DNA of 10,351 nucleotides from B8-G4 sp033720735 (GTDB lineage: Bacteria; Bacteroidota; Bacteroidia; Chitinophagales; Saprospiraceae). Positions within the stretch are counted from its first letter, which is position 1. Each line of letters starts with the position of its first letter. Of the stretch, positions 1 through 6,048 are shown piece after piece. The notes beneath the pieces are model-generated. The model was not told the origin of the DNA. It did no database searches and saw only the letters and a program-made list of their open reading frames with translations. The stretch spans positions 1 to 10,351 of the forward strand of contig JAWWBX010000144.1 of assembly GCA_033720735.1 (NCBI GenBank), in the 5' to 3' direction. Made by a program: the position numbers and the translations under genes.

Positions 1-187
1 CGGCAGGTACGCTGCAAACGGAGGCACGCACATGAACCCTGCACGACTCCGCTGCGCTCCGCATACAGGGCAAGCACATGAACCCTGCACGACTCCGCTG
101 CGCTCCGCATACAGGGCAAGCACATGAACCCTGCACGACTCCGCTGCACTCCGCATACAGGGCAAGCACATGAACACATGAACACGA
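1..187. repeat. Intergenic tandem repeat, three 46-bp units plus flanks
   Basis: Three head-to-tail copies of a 46-bp unit lie at 28-73, 74-119 and 120-165, each beginning GCACATGAACCCTGCACGAC. A truncated fourth copy starts at 166 and runs into ACATGAACACATGAACACG. The copies are identical except for one G-to-A change at 148. Each unit carries short complementary ends (CCCTG and CAGGG) around the core ACTCCGCTGCGCTCCGCAT. The first 12 bases (CGGCAGGTACGC) equal positions 2566-2577, so the array joins onto a fragment of the second repeat type. No gene is visible here; the region is the 3' flank of the acyltransferase gene on the minus strand. The element continues or begins off the left edge. 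Function is unknown. Confidence 0.9.
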
Positions 188-214
188 AAACACAGAGCAC
201 TACTTTGTGTGTTT
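188..214 (-). terminator. Possible weak terminator hairpin over the acyltransferase stop
   Basis: AAACACA at 188-194 and TGTGTTT at 208-214 are perfect 7-bp inverted arms with a 13-base spacer. The spacer contains the TAG stop (minus strand, 202-200). Read on the minus strand, the 3' arm runs into TTTTCG. The stem is AT-rich and the T run short, so termination activity is doubtful. Confidence 0.22.
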
Positions 215-1063
215 CCACCGCCGGTGTGTCCACAACCAATCAGCCGGCGTCAGCCGAATGTCCTTCTCGAGTTGCGCGGCATACATCCGCATGATCTCCT
301 CTGGAGAATAGTGTGATCCGTTCTCGCAGAGATGGGCAAAACGGACCTCATACCGGCCCCGCCGCACCCGATGCACGCTCGCATAGACGACAGGCAGTCC
401 ATGGGCATGCGCCATTCGACCGGGCCCGGAAAAAAAGGCCGTCTCCCGATTGAGGAACGGAAGCCACACCAGGTTCTTGCTGGCGGGTGCCTGGTCGGCA
501 ATGAGTACGATCACGCCCGGCGTGTCTTGCATGCTGCTCATGATCTGCGAGGCTTCACGCATCCGGTACATGCGGTTGCCAAAACTGGTGCGCATCCGAT
601 AGATCAGGCGCTCGAAGTAGGGATTGTGCAACGGATGGTACACCACATGGAGTTGATGGAGCGGGGCCAGGCCCATTCGCGCACCGCCCAGTTCCCAATT
701 GCCCAGATGCCCCATCAGGGCGACCACGTGCTGCCCTGCATCATAGTAGCCCTGCAGGACGCCGGCATCGGGGATGGTCACCATCCTGCAGAGCGTCGAA
801 CGGCGAATGGTCAGCAATTTGACCGTCTCCACAATGAGGTCACAGAACTGTCGGTAAAACTGCCATTCGATCCGGTTCCGTTCGCCCGGAGTCTTGTCGG
901 GAAACGCCTTGATGAGATTGTCCTGCACGACGTTTCTCCGGTAGCCGGCAATGCGGAACAGCAAAAAACGTAGTCCGTCAGACATCGCGTAGAGCACCGG
1001 CATCGGCAGGATCGACAGCAAGTAGAGAAAGGGAAGTGCCGCGACGTAGGCGATCAGGTGCAT
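200..1063 (-). CDS. LpxL/HtrB-family lipid acyltransferase
   Basis: The 287-aa product belongs to the lipid A biosynthesis (lauroyl/myristoyl) acyltransferase family, annotated in Bacteroidota as lysophospholipid acyltransferase family protein. These enzymes transfer an acyl chain to the lipid A precursor at the inner leaflet of the inner membrane. A hydrophobic N-terminal anchor spans about residues 3-27. The family's HX4E catalytic motif is His119-Leu-Gly-Asn-Trp-Glu124. Other conserved patches are ADQAP (189-193), FFSGPGRMAHAHGLPV (210-225) and the C-terminal PADWLWTHRRWK (273-284). Length is near the family norm, so the gene appears complete. The ATG at 1063 sits directly before the membrane anchor and has no clear Shine-Dalgarno. 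It is divergent from the flavoprotein gene, 82 bp away. Acyl-chain and acceptor specificity cannot be read from the sequence, so no lpx symbol is given. Confidence 0.93.
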   Translation of the reverse strand: MHLIAYVAALPFLYLLSILPMPVLYAMSDGLRFLLFRIAGYRRNVVQDNLIKAFPDKTPGERNRIEWQFYRQFCDLIVETVKLLTIRRSTLCRMVTIPDAGVLQGYYDAGQHVVALMGHLGNWELGGARMGLAPLHQLHVVYHPLHNPYFERLIYRMRTSFGNRMYRMREASQIMSSMQDTPGVIVLIADQAPASKNLVWLPFLNRETAFFSGPGRMAHAHGLPVVYASVHRVRRGRYEVRFAHLCENGSHYSPEEIMRMYAAQLEKDIRLTPADWLWTHRRWKHTK

Positions 1064-1110
1064 GAATACAATGATACGGTTCCGTGTCGAATGCCACGCG
1101 GTGAAGTCTG

Positions 1111-1141
1111 TTTGATCATGACCAGCGGAGCGTTACTTTCG
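1111..1141 (+). promoter_or_regulatory. Candidate Bacteroidota-type promoter for the flavoprotein gene
   Basis: TTTG at 1111-1114 is followed after 19 bases by TACTTTCG at 1134-1141. The Bacteroidota primary-sigma consensus is TTTG, 19-21 bases, TAnnTTTG; only one conserved position of the -7 element differs. It lies in the 82-bp divergent spacer, directly before the ATG at 1146, which would leave almost no 5' leader. This is an eye match only. Confidence 0.3.
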
Positions 1142-1145
1142 CCAC

Positions 1146-2369
1146 ATGCACGTCATCAGTATCGGCGGGGGAGCGGCTTCCTTCTTTTTTGCGGCGGAAC
1201 TTGTCTCCCGCCGTCAGGATTGTCATGTGACCATTTTGGAGCAAGGCACTGAAGTACTCAACAAGGTGCGGATCTCGGGAGGCGGACGGTGCAACGTCAC
1301 GCACCACTGCTTCGATCCCGCAGCGCTCATCGACCACTATCCCAGGGGCGGCGAGGAGCTTCTCGCGCCATTTACACAGTTCGGACCCCGGGAAACGGTG
1401 GCATGGTTTGAACAAAGGGGTGTACAACTCAAGGCCGAAGCAGACGGACGCATGTTTCCAGTGACCGACAGTTCGACGACGATCATTGATTGCCTGACCA
1501 GGAGTTGCGGCGGAGGCAAGGTCAAAGTTTGCACAAGATCAAAAGTGGTCAATATCCGGCCAGTGCGCGACGGCATGGGAGGCTTCGCCGTCCACCTGCT
1601 GAAGGGCACCCCGGTACATGCTGACCGGTTGTTTGTCGCGCCGGGAGGCAGCAAGCAGATCTGGCAAGTATTGGGTCACCTGGGGATGCGGATCGTCGAC
1701 CCGGTGCCCTCGCTGTTCACCTTCCAGATACGCGATGAACGGATCGCCGGACTGGCGGGGGTCTCGGTGCCGGATGTGAGACTTGCTGTGGAAGGGATGG
1801 ACCTGGAGTCGCGTGGCCCGCTACTGATCACGCACCGCGGAATGAGCGGCCCTGCCATCCTGAAGATGAGCGCCTGGGGCGCTCGTGCGCTACAGGCAGT
1901 CCGGTATCAGTGCAGTCTGATCATAGATTTTCTACCCGAACTGGACTACTCTGCGATCAGGAACTGGCGCGATGAGCACGCCAAACGACTGTTGGGCAAT
2001 CACCAGGTCACAGGCTTGCCTAAGCGCCTCAATACACGGCTCCTGGAGTGTGCCGGGCTGGACGGTACCAAAAAATTTGCGACCCTTTCCAATCGCGAAA
2101 TGGATCTCCTGTGTGAAACACTCAAGTCAGCCCGATTTACCGTGCATGGGCAAAATCGCTTTAAGGAAGAATTTGTGACCGCGGGAGGCGTGGACCTGGA
2201 AGAAATAAACCTGGCGTCGTTTGGCAGCCGGCGGTTTCCCAGGATGTATCTCGCAGGAGAAGTTCTGAATATTGATGGTGTCACGGGAGGATTCAACTTT
2301 CAAGCGGCCTGGACCGGCGCATGGCTGGCGGCGCAATCGCTGGGGAGTGAGGAACAGGACGTCGCGTGA
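1146..2369 (+). CDS. HI0933/BaiN-family NAD(P)/FAD-dependent oxidoreductase
   Basis: The 407-aa product is a flavoprotein of the HI0933-like family (YhiN/BaiN group), probably cytosolic. The dinucleotide-binding fold starts at once: MHVISIGGGAAS places the glycine loop at residues 7-12, with the ribose-binding acid Glu32 in LEQG. The family hallmark SGGGRCNVT is at 44-52. The C-terminal FAD-contact region has VTAGGV (344-349) and LAGEVLNIDGVTGGFNFQAA (369-388). RGMSGPAIL (231-239) is also family-typical. Length matches the usual 390-420 aa, so it is intact. The ATG at 1146 is fixed by the glycine loop, since any later start would remove it. No Shine-Dalgarno is visible. The substrate is unknown for most members; BaiN is linked to bile-acid metabolism in clostridia, but nothing here supports that role. 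The stop is followed by the repeat-filled spacer. Confidence 0.93.
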   Translation: MHVISIGGGAASFFFAAELVSRRQDCHVTILEQGTEVLNKVRISGGGRCNVTHHCFDPAALIDHYPRGGEELLAPFTQFGPRETVAWFEQRGVQLKAEADGRMFPVTDSSTTIIDCLTRSCGGGKVKVCTRSKVVNIRPVRDGMGGFAVHLLKGTPVHADRLFVAPGGSKQIWQVLGHLGMRIVDPVPSLFTFQIRDERIAGLAGVSVPDVRLAVEGMDLESRGPLLITHRGMSGPAILKMSAWGARALQAVRYQCSLIIDFLPELDYSAIRNWRDEHAKRLLGNHQVTGLPKRLNTRLLECAGLDGTKKFATLSNREMDLLCETLKSARFTVHGQNRFKEEFVTAGGVDLEEINLASFGSRRFPRMYLAGEVLNIDGVTGGFNFQAAWTGAWLAAQSLGSEEQDVA

Positions 2370-2398
2370 GCAGTTCCACCGGCAGTATCTTCAGGCTT

Positions 2399-2500
2399 GG
2401 CGAATGGATATTCGCCGGCTGTCGGGAGGTACCCATACAGGTCACGCCCCGAAGTACTTCACGAGGTTGCGACTTCGGGGCAGGCACATGAACACGTGAA
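2399..2500. repeat. 102-bp intergenic element, copy 1, two stem-loops
   Basis: The spacer 2370-2687 (318 bp) contains no gene; it holds this element and its second copy. Stem-loop one is GGCGAATGGATATTCGCC at 2399-2416, with 7-bp arms around GGAT. Stem-loop two has perfect 10-bp arms, GCCCCGAAGT (2446-2455) and ACTTCGGGGC (2472-2481), with a 16-base loop. The 5' arm also overlaps the self-complementary GAAGTACTTC. The element ends AGGCACATGAACACGTGAA (2482-2500), a tail shared with the other repeat loci. No T tract follows either stem, so these are not standard intrinsic terminators. Confidence 0.88.
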
Positions 2501-2541
2501 AACCTCATGGTATGTGAACACCGTGTGCCATATGCAGTCTG

Positions 2542-2643
2542 GGCGAATGGATATTCGCCTGCTGTCGGCAGGTACGCAGACAGGGCAAGCCCCGAAGTAC
2601 TTCACGAGGTTGCGACTTCGGGGCAGGCACATGAACACGTGAA
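2542..2643. repeat. 102-bp intergenic element, copy 2
   Basis: This is a second copy, 143 bp after the first and separated from it by 41 bp of unrelated sequence. Both stem-loops are identical to copy 1: GGCGAATGGATATTCGCC at 2542-2559, and the 10-bp arms at 2589-2598 and 2615-2624 with the same 16-base loop. The tail AGGCACATGAACACGTGAA (2625-2643) is also identical. The part between the stems differs: copy 2 has GTCGGCAGGTACGCAGACAG then GGCAAG, whereas copy 1 has GTCGGGAGGTACCCATACAG then GTCAC. ACAGGGCAAGC (2580-2590) is shared with the 46-bp units at the left edge. It ends 44 bp before the peptidase start codon. Confidence 0.88.
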
Positions 2644-2687
2644 CACGAATCTCTATTTTTACCATCCTCAATGACAAAGATCAGACT

Positions 2688-5213
2688 ATGAAATCCTGTT
2701 CCTCTCTGCTGGTGATGATCATGCTCGTCATCTGTGCAGGCCGCATGGCGGCACAACATGCGCCGCAGCCCAATTATGCGCTCGCAGACCGATTTTCACC
2801 CGACAAGGTTGAGAAGATGGTCTTTTCCACCTCGGTCGATGCGCACTGGTTGAAGCATTCAGATCGGTTCTGGTATATGTACGAGACCTCGGATGGTAAG
2901 AAGTGGTACCTCGTGGATCCGGTGCGCGGCACCAAATCGGAGTTGTTTGACCGGGTCAGGATCGCGGCCGACATGTCGCGCCTGACGGGTGATCCATTTG
3001 ATGCGAAGCATCTGGACATCCAGCGACTGCGGTTTGTGGACAAAGAGAAGGCGTTGCGCTGGCAGGTGACGAGTAAGCTCCTGAAAGTTGATGAGGAGGA
3101 AGAGGACGAAGAAGACGAGGAAGACGATATGGAGCAAGAGGAGGATTCGGAAGACAAGAAAAAGAAGAAGCCCAAGAAGGTGGCCAAAGTCTGGCACTTC
3201 TACTATGACCTCGCGACCCGCACGCTGACACTCGACGAGGAATACGAGAAGAAGAAAGACGACAAGGACTGGGCCTCGATTGCGCCCGACTCCTCATACG
3301 TGCTCTTCTCCCGTGACTATAACCTGTGGTGGATGGACTGGGAAAACTATCTCAAGGCACAAAAAGATGAAGAGGACACGACCATTGTTGAACACCAATG
3401 GACAACCGACGGCGAGGAGCACTACCAGTTTGGTGGCTCCAACCGCGGCGTCGACAATGTGGAGCGTGAAAAGAACAAGGACAAACGCAAATCGGTCCGG
3501 GTGACCTGGGCACCTGGCGGCCAGAAATTTGCCATGATCCGTTCAGATCAGCGCAATGTGAAAGACCTGTGGGTGTTGAAGAATACTGCCAATCCGCGCC
3601 CGACCCTCGAGACCTACAAGTATCACATGGCAGGTGAGAAGGAGGCGCCATCTTCCGAGATGTTTGTGTTTGACTTCCCGACCAAGGACCGGCTGCAGAT
3701 CGAGGTCGATACCTTCAAGGACCAAAGCATCTCGATCCTCAGCGCTCCCTGGAAGAAAACCGACCGCGACAACGAAATGAACTGGCGCTACTGGCTGGCG
3801 CCCGACGACAGCCGGCTTTACTTCACGCGGACCAGCCGCGATCTCAAACGGATCGACATCTGCTACGCTGATACCCGCACGGGAGAGGTGACCGTGCTCA
3901 TTGAGGAACGGCTCAATACCTATATCGAAACCCGCACGCTCGGCCTGGTCAATGGCGGGCAGGAATATATTCACTGGTCTGAGCGCGATGGGTGGGCGCA
4001 TTTCTACCTGTATGATAGTGAAGGCAATTTGAAAAATCAGATCACTTCCGGCCCCTGGCACTGCGAACGGATTGAAGGCATCGATGCCACCAACCGCGTC
4101 CTTTACTTTACCGCCAACGGACGGGAACAGGGCGAGGATCCCTACTACTACCATCTTTACCGGATCAACTTTGACGGCAGTGGTCTCCAGTTGCTCAACC
4201 CCGGCAATTACACGCACAGCACCAGCCTCAACGACAAGAGTACCTTTTTTGTCAACAATTACAGCCGGGTCAACACCACACCTGCGTCCGCTCTCCATGA
4301 TGCGCGCGGACGCAAGGTCATGGACCTCGAAACGGCAGACCTGAACAAGCTGTTTGAGGCGGGATACCAGTTCCCCGAACCATTTACGGTCAAGGCCGAT
4401 GACGGGATTACCGATCTGTACGGGGTCATGTACAAACCGTTCGACTTCGACCCCAACCTGAAGTACCCGCTGATCGAATACGTTTATCCGGGACCGCAAA
4501 CGGAGGCCGTCAACAAGTCCTTCTCCTCGCGCATGGGTCGCACCGACCGGATGGCCCAACTGGGCTTTATCGTGATCACCGTGGGCAACAGGGGAGGGCA
4601 TCCCGCCCGCTCAAAGCGCTACCACAACTACGGTTACGGCAATCTGCGTGACTATGGGCTGGCCGACAAGAAGTATGCAGCCGAACAGATCGCCGACCGC
4701 CACGATTACGTGGATATTGACAAGGTGGGCATTTTCGGCCATTCCGGGGGCGGCTTTATGTCGACTGCCGCGATGCTCGTCTATCCTGATTTCTTCAAGG
4801 TGGCGGTGTCATCGGCGGGGAATCACGACAACAGTATCTACAACCGTTGGTGGAGTGAGAAACACCACGGCGTCACTGAGGAGGAAAATGAGAAGGGCGA
4901 GATCGTGTTCAAATACGCGATCGACAAGAATCCGGATATCGCCAAAAACCTGAAAGGGAAGCTGCTGCTCGCCACGGGTGACATTGACAACAACGTACAC
5001 CCGGCAGCTACGATCCGCATGGCCGAGGCGCTGATCAAGGCCAACAAGCGGTTTGATTTCTTCCTGTTTCCCGGCCAGCGGCACGGTTTCGGGAATATGA
5101 ACGAGTACTTCTTCTGGCTGCGCGCCGACTACTTCTGCGAACACCTGCTTGGCAAAGCAGAGACCGATACGGACATTAAGTGGCTCAACAATGCGAAGCA
5201 GATGAAGAAATAG
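2688..5213 (+). CDS. Secreted S9-family (DPP-IV-like) serine peptidase
   Basis: The 841-aa product is a prolyl-oligopeptidase-clan peptidase with the DPP-IV layout. A Sec signal peptide (about residues 1-22, cleavage near AAQ) indicates a periplasmic or secreted enzyme. A long beta-propeller follows to about residue 555, then an alpha/beta-hydrolase domain. The catalytic triad can be assigned as Ser686 in GHSGGG, Asp767 in GDIDNNVH and His799 in GQRHGF. Such enzymes cleave short peptides, often after proline, and in Bacteroidota usually serve peptide nutrition. Residues 135-164 form a highly charged insert: 19 of 22 residues are Asp/Glu, followed directly by KKKKKPKK. I cannot identify the usual DPP-IV double-Glu motif with confidence, so dipeptidyl specificity is unproven. 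The gene is bracketed by intergenic repeats, the downstream one starting at the stop codon. The start is supported by the signal peptide; no Shine-Dalgarno is seen. Confidence 0.93.
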   Translation: MKSCSSLLVMIMLVICAGRMAAQHAPQPNYALADRFSPDKVEKMVFSTSVDAHWLKHSDRFWYMYETSDGKKWYLVDPVRGTKSELFDRVRIAADMSRLTGDPFDAKHLDIQRLRFVDKEKALRWQVTSKLLKVDEEEEDEEDEEDDMEQEEDSEDKKKKKPKKVAKVWHFYYDLATRTLTLDEEYEKKKDDKDWASIAPDSSYVLFSRDYNLWWMDWENYLKAQKDEEDTTIVEHQWTTDGEEHYQFGGSNRGVDNVEREKNKDKRKSVRVTWAPGGQKFAMIRSDQRNVKDLWVLKNTANPRPTLETYKYHMAGEKEAPSSEMFVFDFPTKDRLQIEVDTFKDQSISILSAPWKKTDRDNEMNWRYWLAPDDSRLYFTRTSRDLKRIDICYADTRTGEVTVLIEERLNTYIETRTLGLVNGGQEYIHWSERDGWAHFYLYDSEGNLKNQITSGPWHCERIEGIDATNRVLYFTANGREQGEDPYYYHLYRINFDGSGLQLLNPGNYTHSTSLNDKSTFFVNNYSRVNTTPASALHDARGRKVMDLETADLNKLFEAGYQFPEPFTVKADDGITDLYGVMYKPFDFDPNLKYPLIEYVYPGPQTEAVNKSFSSRMGRTDRMAQLGFIVITVGNRGGHPARSKRYHNYGYGNLRDYGLADKKYAAEQIADRHDYVDIDKVGIFGHSGGGFMSTAAMLVYPDFFKVAVSSAGNHDNSIYNRWWSEKHHGVTEEENEKGEIVFKYAIDKNPDIAKNLKGKLLLATGDIDNNVHPAATIRMAEALIKANKRFDFFLFPGQRHGFGNMNEYFFWLRADYFCEHLLGKAETDTDIKWLNNAKQMKK

Positions 5214-5273
5214 TGTTCACGTGCCGCCCTGTATGCGGAGCGTAGCGGAGTCGTGCAGGTTTACGTGTTCACG
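5213..5273 (-). repeat. Inverted copy of the 46-bp repeat core between convergent genes
   Basis: GCCCTGTATGCGGAGCGTAG continuing to CAGG (5226-5259) is the reverse complement of the 46-bp unit core at the left edge, with one mismatch over 34 bases. It is flanked by GTGTTCACGTGC (5213-5224) and ACGTGTTCACG (5263-5273), variants of the shared CACATGAACAC tail. The first flank includes the last base of the peptidase TAG stop. The rest of the 113-bp gap to the convergent 199-aa gene shows nothing else. Confidence 0.85.
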
Positions 5274-5326
5274 GGTTCTGGTGTTTGTTGACCGCGGGCG
5301 CAGATCCTTTCGCCCAAGCGGGGTCG

Positions 5327-5926
5327 TCACTGGCTCAGGCGGTCGGGGTCATACTCCGTAAAATTGCTGTTGAAGAAATCCTCAAACGCATCCTGCAGGC
5401 GCAGGTATGCGAGCATGTCGTGGTTGAGGATCATTTCGGGGTCCTGGAGCCGGTGCTTGACCGCGAGGCGCAGATGCTCGAATCCCTCGCGCGGGCGTTC
5501 CAGCACCGAGTAGGCACATGCCAGATAGAAGTAGATCTCCGGATCGTCCGGGTCGACATCACGCGCCCTGATCAGTTCCTCAATGGCGCCTTCCAGATCG
5601 TACTCGTTGAGCTTGATGAGACCGGTTTTTTTGGCAGTGTTCCTTGGTTTGCGGATCCCAAAGCGTGTCGGAACCACCACGTCTTCCTGGATCAGTTGAC
5701 CGTTGCGTCTGAGATCAAGGAGCACCTGGAAGCCGGAGCTCACCTTTGTCGTGAGAACATAGCGCACGTGGTGCCCGTCTTCGAGCACGTTGAAATGGTG
5801 GTGCGTGCCCATGATCGACGACTTCTTCGAAACGACCTGACCATTGACAATGACGGTTTCCTCGCCGAGCCAGTTGTTGTGAAATTCGATGACGGTATCC
5901 CCGACCTTGAGTTTTTTGTATTGCAT
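5327..5926 (-). CDS. Two-domain protein: beta-rich N-terminus plus TPR C-terminus
   Basis: The 199-aa product has no signal peptide or membrane segment and is probably cytosolic. Residues about 8-90 alternate short hydrophobic stretches with charged turns, as in a beta sandwich (TVIEFHNNWLGEETVIVNG, then VRYVLTTKV, then SGFQVLLDLRRNGQLIQED). The spacing reminds me of FAIM1-like domains, but that is an impression only. Residues about 100-156 look like two TPR units: LNEYDLEGAIEELIRARDVD, then PEIYFYLACAYSVLERPREG. Residues 163-185 (DPEMILNHDMLAYLRLQDAF) resemble the terminal capping segment seen after bacterial TPR groups. TPRs normally bind partner proteins; the function here is unknown. It converges on the peptidase gene and lies 122 bp downstream of the VWA gene on the same strand, possibly co-transcribed. 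The ATG at 5926 lacks a clear Shine-Dalgarno. Confidence 0.82.
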   Translation of the reverse strand: MQYKKLKVGDTVIEFHNNWLGEETVIVNGQVVSKKSSIMGTHHHFNVLEDGHHVRYVLTTKVSSGFQVLLDLRRNGQLIQEDVVVPTRFGIRKPRNTAKKTGLIKLNEYDLEGAIEELIRARDVDPDDPEIYFYLACAYSVLERPREGFEHLRLAVKHRLQDPEMILNHDMLAYLRLQDAFEDFFNSNFTEYDPDRLSQ

Positions 5927-6048
5927 CGTGCCAACGGACTTCGCTGTACCGAATTCCTTAACAATCTTTGAAATGCTCTGGTTCGCCGAAGGTCAAATGC
6001 CAGCCTGGGTATGGCCGGAAAACTCAAATCCCCTGAAACCCGCCACGC

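Noticed and set aside
28..175. Tandem repeats as a CRISPR array
   Set aside because: The 46-bp units abut with no unique spacers, and no cas gene is present.
332..973. 213-codon plus-strand frame over the acyltransferase
   Set aside because: It is antisense to conserved acyltransferase motifs, and its translation shows no domain.
2446..2481. 10-bp stem as an intrinsic terminator of the flavoprotein gene
   Set aside because: The stem is strong but followed by AGGCACATG rather than a T run on either strand.
2397..2642. Short plus-strand frame across the intergenic repeats
   Set aside because: It is composed almost wholly of the duplicated stem-loop element and would be an accidental frame.
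2654..2661. TATTTTTA as a -7 promoter element for the peptidase
   Set aside because: It lacks the final G, and no TTTG lies 19-21 bases upstream.
2724..2740. Lipoprotein signal at Cys16 of the peptidase
   Set aside because: The residues before the cysteine are Leu-Val-Ile; a lipobox needs a small residue at -1, so an ordinary signal peptide is more likely.
2774..3187. Serine-rich 137-codon minus-strand frame
   Set aside because: The poly-Ser run is the reverse reading of the GAG/GAA/GAC codons of the acidic tract.
3543..4601. 352-codon open frame antisense to the peptidase
   Set aside because: The plus-strand frame encodes a full S9 peptidase with its triad here; the antisense translation has no recognisable domain and reflects codon bias.
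5285..5971. 228-codon plus-strand frame antisense to the 199-aa TPR protein
   Set aside because: The minus frame has clear TPR periodicity and a natural start; the plus frame shows nothing recognisable.
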